A DNA stretch of 64,000 nt from Labia minor (lineage: Eukaryota; Arthropoda; Insecta; Dermaptera; Spongiphoridae). Location of the stretch: NCBI GenBank assembly GCA_963082975.1, contig OY720350.1:45276734-45340733 (forward strand). The letters are read 5' to 3'. This document shows positions 35,355-47,418 of the stretch, piece after piece. Below the pieces are notes generated by a model. That model was not told the DNA's origin. It made no database searches and saw nothing but the letters and a program-made list of their open reading frames with translations. Position 1 is the first letter of the stretch. Each line of letters starts with the position of its first letter. Both the position numbers and the translations under genes were made by a program.

Positions 35355-35875
35355 TAGGTGCTTGCATGTATTCTGATTATTTTTGAACTTCAAAAAGGCA
35401 TTTATTCAGAAAAATTGGTAAAATATATATTAATCAAAATATTTTCCATCATTTTCTAACATTTTTACCCATCTTTCTTGGAACATGGCTATCCCGTGTC
35501 GAAAGAAAGATATTGGTCAGCGATCCAATCATCGAACCATTTTCGTACTTCTTCAGCATTTCGATACTGTGCCCCAGCCAAGCCATGCTGCATCGATCTG
35601 AACAAGTGATAATCAGAAGGCGCTATGTCTGGTGTGTACGCTGGATGCGGCAGAACTCCACATTTCCTTTACAACTCTTGCGGCCGAGCAATGTCATGAC
35701 TTTGCATCTGTTACTCGCTATTACTGGTCTTTTTTGAAACAATACAACGTTCAATTTGTTCAGATGACTGGGTGCAGTTACAGTTTCATTAGACTTTAAC
35801 AGCTTGAAATACACTACATCTTGCTGATTCCACAGCAAAAGTTTATGTCAATGTATAATCTGCTTCGGTCTCGAT
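35355..35875 (-). pseudogene. Mariner element remnant with transposase C-terminal half
   Basis: The frame from 35838 begins LWNQQDVVYFKLLKSNETVT, the catalytic block of mariner transposase, and continues with FQKRPVI. After a frameshift, the order DYHLFRSMQHGLAG, YRNAEEVRKWFDDW and then SFDTG follows toward 35470. TTAGGTGCTTGCATG near 35355 may be the terminal repeat. Several frameshifts; dead. Confidence 0.8.
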
Positions 35876-37713
35876 GTGGATGGCTCTCCTGAACTAAAAT
35901 CAAAAAGGTTATTATTTCCAAAATTTGGTTTTTGTTTCAAAATAAACTTTACATTTATAAATTGAAAGTTGTTATTTCAGGTTAAATCTAGAAAAAAAGA
36001 AAAGAAATAAATTGAAGTAAATGACCAAAGTACCAGTATATCCTAAATTGATAAAAAGAATAATAATAATTTTTTTAATTATTCAATATATTTATTTTTA
36101 TTTATATTTCTCATATGAATATAAATCCAATATCTTTTCTATTGATATTTAAGTGATTAAAAAGAAACATTCAAAAACATCATCATATAAATGAGTTCCC
36201 CTTAAATTCTGCAACCGTTTCTAAAAACTGCCTGATTGGTTATCTAAAATTAGGAACTGCCATATTTTTTCTCGCTCTTGTTTTTTTGGCAACACAATAC
36301 TAATTCATTTACACCAAACTTTTATTCATTAAACAGATATAAATCTTCTAATTTATTATTTTCATAATGGAAAATTCAAAATCTTTGTCCTCTTATTTGT
36401 AAAGTATTAATTGTAATTTCAATTAGAACTAAGTCTTCAATATAGTAAAATAATTTCAAAAGAATTGTGATAAATATTATTCAAATGAAGAATAAATTAA
36501 CAAAATTGAGAATCATTTCTTTGCATATTAATTAACAAAAGAAATTATTATAAATTAATTGAAATATGTACATTAAACATTTAATTATTTTTTATTTTTT
36601 TTAATAAGGTTCATTTTAATAAATAACATAAAATATTATTTCCAAGAATAAGTTAATTCTTTCTTATTATTCTATTTTTTTGAAAATTTTTTATTATATA
36701 AATATCTTCTCTTTGAATCAAACAAACAGTAAAGAAAGCATTTATTTATTTGACCATAAATTTAATTTAATTCACATAATGTCAGGGTTATTAATTAAGA
36801 TCAAATAGATTTTATCAATTTTTATAGATAAAATAAAAATTAATTTATTAAACAGCCTAGCTGAGAGTGGTAATGAATTGTATTCCTCTACAAATCTCAT
36901 ACAGTTCACTAAAATTATTAAAATATAATAATAACAATAATAATTCATAAAGATATTAAATAAAATCTGTGTATATATGAATCTAAATATTTTTAAATAC
37001 CTCAACATAAAAAAATCCATATTTAATTAATTTTATTATGATTAGGTAAAATAATCACTAAAATCAATCAACTTTTATATAACTTTTATTAAATTATTAA
37101 AAATATAATAATAGTTAAATAATTGGAAGAAAAAAATGATAAAAAAGAATGGAATGAAAATGGAAGGAGTTATGAAAATAATTTATCAGAATTGATAAAA
37201 TTATCTAGAAAATGAATTAAATACTCTTACTCCCACTTTGCACTTCCTATATTTCTTACTCTATCTAAGATTAAATCATCAAATTTTTATTAATGCCTCC
37301 TAAAGTCTTGTTATTATATAAATTTATAAGTAATAGAACGGCATCTTTTAAAATAATTAAACTGTTTTATAATAAAATAAAAACAAAAGAATATTTTCTT
37401 ATATTAATTACTTATTTATCTAAATTAAAATAAATTTATTATTTTTATTATTATTTATTATTATTATAAAAGTAAATACTATTTGATAAAGAATTGATAT
37501 GATGCACTAAATAATTATACATTTAGCATCTCTAAAAAATATTTCTGAATATAAATTAATTTTTGACATGAACTCAATGGAATTTCACAGTTCAAACTTT
37601 ATAATCTTTGTTTCAATAAAACATTAATAAAAATTTATAGAGATTTTAAAATAGAGTATTATAAAGTAGTATAGTTTCCTAAATAATCTTTAAACCTGTT
37701 ATTTTTAATTTAA
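35876..37713. other. AT-rich sequence, no gene recognised
   Basis: No bounded repeat or exon is recognised. Confidence 0.4.
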
Positions 37714-38294
37714 AATAAGTTGACCTGTGGCCAGGCACAGAATCGACCGACGGTTTGAAATAAATTAATTTCCAGCTACAAAAACAATTTCAAATAATTT
37801 CAATATAAATATAAGATAAATATTTTCAATTTTATTTTATTTATAATATGTAAGGAGGCACTGACTGTGACATCACGAAGGGCTTGGTGACGTCATATAA
37901 TTTTAAATTAAGAAAAAACTAATAAAGATGATTTTTCTCGACGATAAAACCAATGATTTGTGGAGATATGTAAAAAAATCTCCTCATATGAAATTTGGTG
38001 TGGAAATAACCCTTCACTTCCTATCGTCGATATGTAATACTATCACCTCCGGTTTCCGGAAATACACCAAAAGTTGATCAATTCATCATAGTGATGCATT
38101 AAGTAAATATACCAAATTTTAACAAAATCCGTTGAGCCGTTCAAGCTGTACACATCTATACGGACGGACGGACAAACATCATGTTAAAAGTACTTCTTTC
38201 TGTTAAGAAAATGCATGATTCGTGGAGAAATGTAAAAATCTCCACATGTGAAATTTGGGTGAAAACAATACCCCCCTTACTATCGGCGGTCGGT
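37714..38294 (-). mobile_element. Family B Helentron-like element (B4)
   Basis: The right end AATAAGTTGACCTGTGGCC (intact hairpin, 37714) is followed by the right repeat CGACCGACGG. One perfect CRE-like palindrome and one altered (TGACATCA) lie near 37868-37896. The GTCC tract is short (38161-38173). The left end CGGCGGTCGGT at 38294 has one change. Confidence 0.92.
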
Positions 38295-38904
38295 AAAAAT
38301 TAAATACTCAAATTAGAAAAAAATTCAAAATTTTATTAAAGTTTGACTATTTTAATTTTATTTTAATTTTTAAAAGGATGGCAATGGGAAAAATAAAATT
38401 TATTTATATTACTTCAATGTATATTTATTAATTAGTAAATATAATTGATTTGGTATTAAAGTACCGTGTGTTAATGAGTTATTCATAATATCCAGACAAT
38501 TATAATAAATAAATTTTATAATATATTTTATAAATATACTATATATATTACATTTCATATACTAGAAAATGTTAATGAAATAAATGGACTCCCACCAATT
38601 ATTATAATAGATACCATTTCTAAATCACAATATTTCCATTATTTTGAGAGTATTATATAAATCCCATTTGTGATGTAATATATAATATAATGATTATAAT
38701 TTAGTAAGTAAATCAATTCAAACGCTATAAACATAATTGATTAAATGAAATTCATTGACTATCATTTTAATTTTTTATTAACCATCTTTTTAAATAATTA
38801 AATTTACTAATATCTAGAAATAAATGTATTTCTAATAAATTTTCATTAAGTAAAATGCATGTTTTTAAATAAATAATTATTTGTTGCATGATGAATTAAT
38901 TATT

Positions 38905-38985
38905 ACCGACCGACTATAGTAAGGGAGGTATTGTTTTCACACCAAATTTCACATGTGGAGATTTTTACATATCTCCACTAATCTT
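38905..38985 (+). mobile_element. Family B left-end fragment (B5)
   Basis: The fragment begins ACCGACCGACTATAGTAAGG and stops after the first small hairpin GGAGATTTTTACATATCTCC. Everything after is lost. Confidence 0.85.
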
Positions 38986-39380
38986 ACTATACCGTATCCC
39001 AACCAAGATAAGAACAATTCTTACCATTTACCCTCTTTTTTATGAAATATATTTACATTAAATTAAAATTATATCACATTCGGCAAACAATTTTAAATTT
39101 AAATTGAACCATTTACATTAATACGCCACCTCCTTGTTTTTTTTTTTTTCAAAATATGATAATTTCATTAATGAACTTCTTACTGATAGATTTATAATTT
39201 TTTTTTTAAATTTTCATTAAGATCTTTGAATAAAATTAAGCTTATTGATTTAATAGAATTAATAGAATTAAACTTATTGATTCGATTTAAGATGTATTCT
39301 AAAACACCACTAATTTTAAAAATTAATATTTGTTTATTTTATTTTATTTTAATATGTATTTTATTTGAAATAATTTGCAG
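38986..39380. other. AT-rich sequence
   Basis: No gene is recognised; it ends in a good acceptor-like TTTGCAG at 39380. Confidence 0.35.
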
Positions 39381-39545
39381 TAGAGCGCTCACCTCTGACT
39401 CCCCGCTCGCCCCTCTCCATGCCCCTCCACCACCTGAACTGACCTCCTCATGCCGGCCGGCCGACTCAGTTCCCCTTCCCTGCTGCGTGCAAGACCCTAA
39501 GCGGCCTCTCCACTGAAATCATCCCTTAATCAGTCGCTAATCAAG
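39381..39545 (+). other. C-rich, exon-like island after an acceptor
   Basis: Sequence after ATAATTTGCAG turns sharply C-rich (CCCCGCTCGCCCCTCTCC, CCGGCCGGCC). It is open in one frame for about 45 codons but strongly biased. No clear donor ends it. Possible non-coding exon or a regulatory island. Confidence 0.3.
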
Positions 39546-40416
39546 AATTAATTGTAATTTTATTATTTATTTTTATTAATTAAAAAGAAGGTTAGTGAAC
39601 TTTAAAAAAAAAAATATTTCAATAAAAATTAAATTTTATAAAGTGAATTTTTATAATTTTTTATTCATCTACCCAAATGAATTTATAAATTTTTCATTCA
39701 AATCTTTGAAAAGAATTAATCTTAAATATTCTATCAGATCTCATTAATTAAATTTTATTAAAAGTTAAATTAAAATTATTTAAAAATTAAAAAATCATAT
39801 ACAAAATTTTATTTTTCTTTAAAAATATTTATTGAAATATTTTTTTAAATTTCAATATATATATTAATCCTATTAAAACTTATTTATTTAAAAAATAGGA
39901 AGATATGCTGATTATTTTCTAAAATTCATATAATATAATTATAAATCAAAAAACTATAAATTTCTTATATTCATATAATAATAAATATAATATTTAAATA
40001 TTCTATATATTCTTTCTAATCTCATTATCGCTCACACCGTTCCTTTCCAATCTCATATGAATATTGTTTTGTCAATTTCATATTATTATAACACTTTTGA
40101 AAAATGAATAATATTTCTATTACCTACTCGTATATATCAATTAAACAGAATAAAATCTTCGTGAAATTAATAAAATAATCATAATTAGTTTTCTGATCTT
40201 TACTAAGATATTTTTATTATATGTCTATTTAATCATCGTTCTATTTAGGATGTAAAATAATTTTAGTATTTTAATATTACAGAAATAAGATAATATTTTT
40301 CAAAATCTATACACTTTTTTAATCCTATTAATATTATTTATTTATTTCTATCTTATTTTTTTATTTCCTGTATATAATATAAATATCTAATCTTAATTAT
40401 TTTTTTCTTTATCGAG
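39546..40416. other. AT-rich sequence
   Basis: No gene or bounded repeat is recognised. Confidence 0.4.
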
Positions 40417-40502
40417 GCGAGAGTGATGGACATCAATTCAAGTCTACGAGCTGTTCTTCGAGTTTAATCTGCGAGAAATATCAACCCTTTATTAACTCCG
40501 AG
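40417..40502 (+). ncRNA. Candidate non-coding exon, cassette type 1
   Basis: An 86-nt segment runs from ATCGAG to a GTCAGT donor at 40503. It shares spaced motifs (ATTCAAG, CTGCGAG, TTAACTCCGAG at the 3' end) with exons at 58316 and 62105. 89 nt after the donor comes a pyrimidine tract ending TTCATG, as in the other cassettes. No sustained reading frame. Confidence 0.4.
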
Positions 40503-41236
40503 GTCAGTATTTATTATTAATTTTATTTTTAATTTAATTTAAATTTATTGATTATAATATAAACTAATAAGTTATTTTTCTTCTTCTATTTCATGTTTCA
40601 ATCGTCGTTCCTGCTACTGAATGTTAATTTGAATTCTTGATTATCCTCTCCATCCTTCATGACGATGAAATGATTGAAATACAGCTCTCCAAATGTAAGT
40701 AATAATAGTTTTTTTATTAGCATGGCGCACTTTAAAATAGAAAGTGTAAATATAATATTTAAAGTAAAGTTTAATATGATATACAAAGTAGAATTAAATT
40801 ACAATGATTGTTTGCTTTGATAATATCCATTAGGAGATTATAGAGAAATATATTAAATTATATAACAGAATTTAGTGAGATTAGGGAATTTCAGAGTACA
40901 TCTTTCAAGAAGAAGCATTGATAAAGGAGGCAGAAGAGATAAATGTATTTTTAGAATTAATAATAAAAAAATAATTGAATATCGCGATTATTTTCTTTAA
41001 CTTTTTATTTTCATTTTGAAATATACAATTAAATAATTTAAACTTTGATATATTTTAAATATTTTACTATATAGGTAGAATTAATTATTATTATAATTTC
41101 TCAATTTAAAATTCAAATGCAAACATCACAAAAAAAAAAAAATCGAATATATCTATAGTCAATAATAATTTAATATTAATAAATTATCAAATTTTTTTCT
41201 TATCATTGTATTGATAAATCATATTTGGAAAGAAAT

Positions 41237-41284
<48 letters not shown>

Positions 41285-41577
41285 AGCTTATTTAAAAAAT
41301 TAACTTAATGTATAATTTTTGTTAATTATAAACATGTGGTACAACTTATTTTAAATAAATAAATAAAATTAGATCTTCTTAAAATTTTTTTAATTTTGAT
41401 AGATCAAATCTTCTTATTCTTTAGCTGACTTACAAATCCGATACGATCATTTTGCTTATTCTTATGTGTATCTCTGTGACCCAGTGTCCCCGCAAAAATT
41501 CTCCGGGAGATAAAAATGTCTCGGTTTACATAAATAATAATATCATCCGTGAATAAACCCAATATTATTCAATTTTT
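40503..41577. other. AT-rich sequence with (TA)n
   Basis: A (TA)n tract of about 40 bp lies at 41239-41280. Near 40678 the motif ATACAGCTCTCCAAA recurs in similar form after the 58404 cassette. Confidence 0.4.
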
Positions 41578-42640
41578 ACCGACCGACGATAGTAAGGAAT
41601 GTATTGTTTTCACACCAAATTTCACATGTGGAGATTTTTACATATCTCCACGAATCATGCATTTTCTTATCAGAAAAAAGTATTTTTAGCATGATGTCTG
41701 TCCGTCCGTCCGTCCGTCCGTCCGTCCGTCCGTATAGATGTGTACAGCCTGAACGGCTCAACCGATTTTGATGAAATTTGGTATATTTACTTAATGCATC
41801 AGTGGGATGAATTGATCAACTTTTGGTGCAAATCCGGAAACCGGAAGTGATCCGTCCGTCCGTCCGTCCGTATAGATGTGTACAGCCTGAACGGCTCAAC
41901 CGATTTTGATGAAATTTGGTATATTTACTTACTGCATCAGTGGGATGAATTGATCAACTTTTGGTTCAAATCCGGAAACCGGAAGTGGTAGTATTAGCGA
42001 TCGACGATAGGAAGGAAAGGGTTATTTTCACACCAAATTTCACATGAGGAGATTTTTTATATATCACCACGAATCATGCATTTTCTTAACAGAAAAAAGT
42101 ATTTTTAGCATGATGTCTGTCCGTGCGTCCGTCCGTCCTTCCGTCTGTCCGTATAAATGTGTACAGCCTGAACGGCTCAACCGATTTTGATGAAATTTGG
42201 TATCTTTACTTAAGACATCAGTGGGATGAATTGATCAACTTTTGGTACAAATCCGGAAACCGGAAGTGGTAGTATTAGAGATCGACGATAAGAAGGGAAG
42301 GGTTATTTTCGCACCAAATTTCACATAAGGAGATTTTTTTACATATCACCACGAATGTATTGGTTTTATCCTCGGGAAAAATCATCTTCATTATGTTTTT
42401 CTTAATTTAAAATTATATGACGTCACCCAGCCCTTCATGACGTCACAGCCTCGGGTAACGCCGGCTACTACAGCTATATATTATAAATAAAATAAAATTA
42501 AAAATATTTATGTTCTATCCATATCTGTTTTTTATTACATTAATAGATATATTAAAATTATTTGAAATTGTTTCTGTAGCTGGAAATTAATTTACTTCAA
42601 ACCGTCGGTCGGTTCGGACCTGGCCACAGGTCAACTTATT
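41578..42640 (+). mobile_element. Family B Helentron-like element with three core iterations (B6)
   Basis: Both ends are intact: ACCGACCGACGATAG at 41578, and CGTCGGTCGGT, hairpin GACCTGGCCACAGGTC and CAACTTATT at 42640. The GTCC tract plus CCGATTTTGATGAAATTTGG core plus AACCGGAAGTG occurs three times (about 41699, 41850, 42118). Two perfect CRE-like palindromes lie near 42417-42444. At 1063 bp it is the longest family B copy here. Confidence 0.95.
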
Positions 42641-42699
42641 ATTTAATATTAAAATATATTTAAATATTTTTAAAATAATCATCATCATTTTATATATAT

Positions 42700-42825
42700 A
42701 TGAATATATAATAATCCTCTACGCTGCGCCAGCTTGGGCCGATGCAATCGTAAAAAAAGATAAATAACTCTGAAATTAACGATGGCATGCTGTCGGTGCT
42801 GTCATATTCAGCTATATTACTTGCT
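42700..42825 (+). pseudogene. R1-like LINE reverse-transcriptase fragment
   Basis: One frame reads IILYAAPAWADAIVKKDK, the LLYGAPxWAxA block of R1-clade reverse transcriptases, followed after a stop by AVGAVIFSY, resembling ALRVxSAYR. Short and dead. Confidence 0.6.
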
Positions 42826-44099
42826 ATATTAAATTAAGATAAAACTATCAAAGATGAATTTTATTCCTTAGAACTATGAATATTAAGATATAAATTTAAA
42901 AAAATAAATTAAAAAAGCAAAATGTGCAGCATCGTACACGTGGCGGAAGTGAAACTTCTTACAATCTAGAGAATAAGATAAATTTTAGTTGAGAGTGTGA
43001 GTGAGAGAGAAATAGAGAAAAATAAACCACACTGCCCTCTCCCACAAAGAATATTTCCAAGCACATACAATTAACAAGTCCACCCTTGCAATTTTCAATT
43101 GAATGACTCTCGCCAAGTGTTTTACCTGCTAAATGCTAAGAACCTTAATTTTAAGAGGTTGATTGATACATTGCAAATTATGTCGAATCATAAACTTACT
43201 ATTTCAATTGTAATGTTCACATGTGGAAGTGTGAACGTGACAAACATAACTTACTTATTCTTAATTGTAATGGACACATGTGGGAGCTTGACATTATAAG
43301 CCTTTCTGGGAAATTGCAAAATGTGTTTATTTTTTTATATAAATAATGATCATGCAAATTACACTAAAAATTAAAAAATTATTAGCTATAATAAACTATT
43401 ATTGGCTATAAATTAATTAAAATTAATTAAATTAATAAAAATAATTTAAAGATACAACTCGTTGAGAAATGAACTTATAATTAACATTTCCTTTAAAACT
43501 GTTTAAAACCCCAGAGTGGACGCTGACAATTTGGGTTTTTCCTGGTAAGACTGTCCCCCCCCCCCTGGTTTTTCCCAATAACAAAGTGAAAGAAAATTCC
43601 CTTATGTTGCCTCCCCTTCCGACCCCCTAAGAGGGGTTATTTTAAAGGAACAATCGGAAAATAATTTTAAATGAATGAATAAATGAAAATTCAAATTTTA
43701 TATATAGTTTTTTATATATGTTTATTTATTCACAAAAAATTAATTAAATTGTAATTTAAATTCTTATAGTTTTATTAAATAAATCATTTTTAGTTATAAT
43801 TTTATATAAGCATTTTTTAATTGAACCTATTCAATCTTGTCATTCCCTAATCAGCATACGCGGTTTCAATAACCCTTTTAATTATTCTAAATTCAATCTT
43901 TAATTAAATCTAATTTAACACACAACAATTCCGTCTCATTATTGTAATACAAAGTTAGAAATATTAAGTTAATATAATTAATATTATTTATTTATTAATA
44001 CCAATTAATAATATTAATTACTTATAAATAATTCATAATAATAATAAATTGTGATACCAACTTATAGGAATATTAAAATAATATAATTATTATTTTACA

Positions 44100-44195
44100 T
44101 ATATATGAATATAATATAAATATTTTTAATTTTATTTTAAGAATAGATATATATCTAAAAGGCGGTAACTGTGAGGTCACATACTAATTTTTATT
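44100..44195 (-). mobile_element. Decayed family B interior fragment
   Basis: ATATAAATATTTTTAATTTT followed by a GTGAGGTCACA variant of the CRE-like palindrome matches the inner right part of family B. No ends remain. Confidence 0.45.
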
Positions 44196-44214
44196 CTTTC
44201 ACCCAGCAGAGGCT

Positions 44215-44475
44215 AAGAAATATTATTCCGCGTCAACGTACTAGTGCGCATGCGCGCCGTGGACTTTCAACCTAGCGACAGGGTATTAGAACGAAAGACA
44301 GCATAAAACGAAGACGCAGATAGCCTCTTTCTCAAAGACGAAAGACCGGACAAAAGAAAGACCCAGATAGCCTCTCTCTCAAAAACGAAACACCGCACAA
44401 AAGAGAGACAGAGATAGAGGCTATCTCATTCTCACTCGTTATATCTATATCTTTTTTCTCTCTTGCGTTTCGTAA
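44215..44475. promoter_or_regulatory. GC-richer block with palindromic GCGCATGCGC and duplicated 75-bp unit
   Basis: GTGCGCATGCGCGCC near 44250 matches the NRF-1-type site. Downstream, a unit with AAAGACGAAAGACCGGACAA and AGATAGCCTC is repeated with changes (AAAAACGAAACACCGCACAA). It could be a promoter region, but no transcript start or exon can be assigned. Confidence 0.3.
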
Positions 44476-44711
44476 CGCGTTACGAAATTTCAATTTTTCA
44501 ATTCACTCTCCATTCTCAACCAAATGTCAGGACGCCGCTAAAGAAGTTTCACTTCAAAAAAATAATCATAAAAATAGTCATAAAACATACAGCCCTACGT
44601 ACGTATTAATGCACTGAAAGACAGAAAAGTATGGCCTGTGGATATAACATAATAAAAATTTCCTAATTTGATTACAAAATATTTTTTTTTTTTTTATTTT
44701 TTATAATAGGT

Positions 44712-45260
44712 GAAATGCTTTTACGCACAAGGGGTCGGGCCCGTGCCAGACGATCTACCGACTAAAACACCTACTCCTTCTATTTTATTTTCCAAACCGG
44801 TTTCCACGATAGGAATCGCCTTTCGGCATAGCGCCTATCGTAGATTTGAGGATTATTTTTTCGTCTTCAACTGCATTTCTTTTGATTTAATTATTTCTTC
44901 TATTAAATTGTTAATAAGACCCCAATTCTCTTTACTTGTTATCATCTGGTCTATTAAATTTTCTATGGATATCTCAATACCTATTCTATTTTTTATATCC
45001 TCCTTCTTCGATTTCTATCTTTCACAGATAAATAAGGAATGTTCCGTGATGCCTTTTACGTAGTTACAATTCTGACAAGTTGCCGTTTCTGCCCTTCCAA
45101 ATTTATGAAGGTAGCTTTTGAAGCAACCATTGTGTGAGATAATAATTTATCTCCCCGTGTTTTCTATTTAATCATCTTTGAATGTTGGGAATTAGTTTGT
45201 GGGTCCAACGTCCTGTCGCATCTTCATCACACCTCTCTTGTCACCTGGACAGGAGTCTTA
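44712..45260 (-). pseudogene. R1-like LINE ORF2 C-terminal remnant
   Basis: The minus strand in successive frames gives WTHKLIPNIQR, LNRKHGEINYYLTQ, GCFKSYLHKFGRAETATCQNC (split by a frameshift), then TEHSLFICER and IENLIDQMITSKENWGLINN. This is the C-terminal order of R1-clade LINEs: RWT...LIP, HGEINFYLTQ, GHGCF, CxxC...EHxxFxC zinc finger, ML-SExNW. A 3' tail with CGGTAGATCGTCTGGCACGG follows. Frameshifted and 5'-truncated. Confidence 0.8.
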
Positions 45261-45289
45261 GTCTTGCGTTTAGCTTAATTAATATTATT

Positions 45290-45425
45290 AAAATAAATAT
45301 TTTTAATTTTATTTTATTTATAATATTTTGTATTTAAGGAAGCGAAGGCATTTAAATTTATTATTTTAAATTAAGAAAAATTAACAAAGTGATTTTTTCT
45401 GAGGCTGAAACCAAAACAGATCGAT
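45290..45425 (-). mobile_element. Decayed family B interior fragment
   Basis: TATTTTTAATTTTATTTTAT, then TTTTAAATTAAGAAAAA and GATTTTTTCTGAGGCTGAAA match the inner part of family B in minus orientation, without CRE palindromes or ends. Confidence 0.55.
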
Positions 45426-45514
45426 TTTTCTTTATAAAAATTATCTATTGTTTGAATTTCAAAAAAAAATCCTTAGAGTGGTTTAATATCTCAAAAATAC
45501 AAATATATATACAA

Positions 45515-45810
45515 ATAGGGTCCGTCAAAAAAAATGAATGGATTTCCAAGGACTGTAAATAATAAAAGATGACATTAACCAAAATTTTGTGTATTTAATA
45601 AAGCTAAATGTTTACAATATTTTAATGTTTATTTGTGAAAAATGACGTCTTCCAAATGGCGTCCCTCGTTAGGCGATCTCTGAAGTTTTGCATAACCCAT
45701 GTTGTCATTTCAGGCGGTAGATGTTATTTAACTAGAGAAATTATTTCACATAGCAGCCATCTCACTCGCCCGATCTAGCGCCATTTGATATTTTTTTCAT
45801 TTTTATTTAG
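45515..45810. pseudogene. Mariner/Tc1-type remnants on opposite strands
   Basis: On the minus strand, frames give WVMQNFRDRLTR then, after a shift, GRHLEDVIFHK and a stop at 45631-45629, the usual C-terminus of a mariner-like transposase. It is followed by the 3' tail and an end motif GGGTCCGTCAAAAAA at 45518. On the plus strand at about 45757-45805 another frame reads SHSPDLAPFDIFFIF, the catalytic SPDLAPxD block. The two pieces point towards each other, so they were joined by rearrangement. Confidence 0.6.
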
Positions 45811-47161
45811 ATATAAATTTAGTATAATGAAACACAAAAGTTAAAGGATCCTGTGAAGTCGATTTTAACATTAATTAAATATTTTTGAAAATTAAAGAAT
45901 TCAATGAGAAATTGTTTTGCATTTAGTTCTAAATAGATATCTCTAGACTTTCAAATCTTAAAAACAAATTCTATAGTTAATTACTATCAAATTTAAGTCG
46001 AGTTAACTTACTCTATCTGGAATTTTATTTATTATAGACAAAGAGTTTGTTCATTAAATCTAAAAACTATATCCCTTCCGATGTCTATTAACTTTACTTT
46101 ACTTTTAATGAAGATAAATTGAAATATTCTCCCTAAAACTATAATAACGAATAATTGACTCACAATTTATTAGATTTTAAATATTTATAGTATATATAAT
46201 TGTGACTAGAATGAGAAAGAAATGATTATCAAGAGATTTGTTTATGGAGACCGAATGAGAAACACTCGTTGGTAGGCTAAGGTGGTGGTCAGATGGGTTT
46301 ATTGAGGAAATTAGAAGAGAAGAGAGAGAGAGAGAGAGAGAGAGAAAAAAGAAGAGCTTTGGAAGAAGTTCAGAATCGGGATGGTTGAAGGAATGTGGTT
46401 GCTACGACTAAATATGTTACTTATCTGGAGATAATATATATTATGTTTTATTTTTAAATTTTTAAAAAATTCAAACTCATATTAATGCTTGAAATGATAA
46501 CTAACGAGAACATTTCTATTTGTCATTGATGGGATTAATATAATATTTTTATACATTTTTCAAATTTAAGAGTAAATATTTGTTCATTTAATGAAAGGAG
46601 ATAATAACAAAATATTCTTCTCTCTTCAATCATTCTTTAATATCTTTATAGTCTCGGTCTCAGAAAAGTATCTGCATTTGACAGATGTAATAAAGAATTC
46701 TTCGAATTTTTCTCTTGTATTCAACCACTTTTATTTGACAAAGTATAACTGAAAATATTTATTTCGAAAATAACTTTCTTCATTTAATATATAATTTTAT
46801 TGATCCACATCAAAATGAATCTCATAAAAATATTTAATAAAAATCATTTATTTTTTTTTTTATATTTTTATTAATAAACTACAGTATAAATTATCAAATT
46901 CTTGATCAATCAAAATACTGGAGTAGTAAATGAGAAAAGCTTATTATGATTTTGTTCTTGAGAAAACCAATTGTCTAGAGGAATGTATTGGACTAAAACT
47001 TCTGAATTCAGTGACAAAGAGAGAGAGAATGATTAAAATAAAAAATATCTAAAAATTTTTAACTCAAAATTTAATTTACATGAATATTTCCATTATAAAA
47101 AATCATGAGTGAAATAAAAGACAAAAACAAAAGCTAGCAAACATTTAAAAATTTTGATTGT
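45811..47161. other. AT-rich sequence with a GA microsatellite
   Basis: (GA)n lies at about 46320-46346. No gene is recognised. Confidence 0.4.
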
Positions 47162-47169
47162 CTTTAGAG

Positions 47170-47418
47170 CAGGGGTTCCCAAAGTGCGGCCCGCGAATGC
47201 TTCGAATGCGGCCCGTGACATCAATCTGATGGTTTATATTTTTATTAATATTAAAAAAATAGTAAAATAGGTAGATAATAAATTATATGTATGTTAAATG
47301 TGATAAAAAAAACTATTAAAAAATTCACGATATAATTATTACTTATTTAATATAGGTAACTCCTCTTTTTTGGGGTATACTAAATTGGCCCGCATAGCTA
47401 AAATTTTGGGAACTCCTG
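47170..47418. mobile_element. hAT-type miniature element with 8-bp target duplication
   Basis: The inverted ends CAGGGGTTCCCAAAGTGCGG and TTTTGGGAACTCCTG are of the hAT class. The 8-bp direct repeat CTTTAGAG flanks it perfectly (47162-47169 and 47419-47426). 249 bp, AT-rich interior, no transposase; must be mobilised in trans. Confidence 0.92.

Larger units (their letters stand above)
42946..44560. other. Possible 1.6-kb element bounded by a 15-bp inverted repeat
   Basis: GAAGTGAAACTTCTT at about 42949 and AAGAAGTTTCACTTC at about 44546 are perfect inverted repeats, and next to both lie GAGAGTG-like motifs. The left side has GGCGGAAGTG and the right has GCCGCTAAAG. The inside holds a C13 run near 43554 and no recognisable gene. 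May be an unrecognised transposon or coincidence. Confidence 0.3.

Noticed and set aside
41699..42145. Interspersed GTCC repeats as a possible CRISPR-like array
   Set aside because: They are simple microsatellites and iterated cores within one Helentron-like element; spacers are not unique and the genome is eukaryotic.
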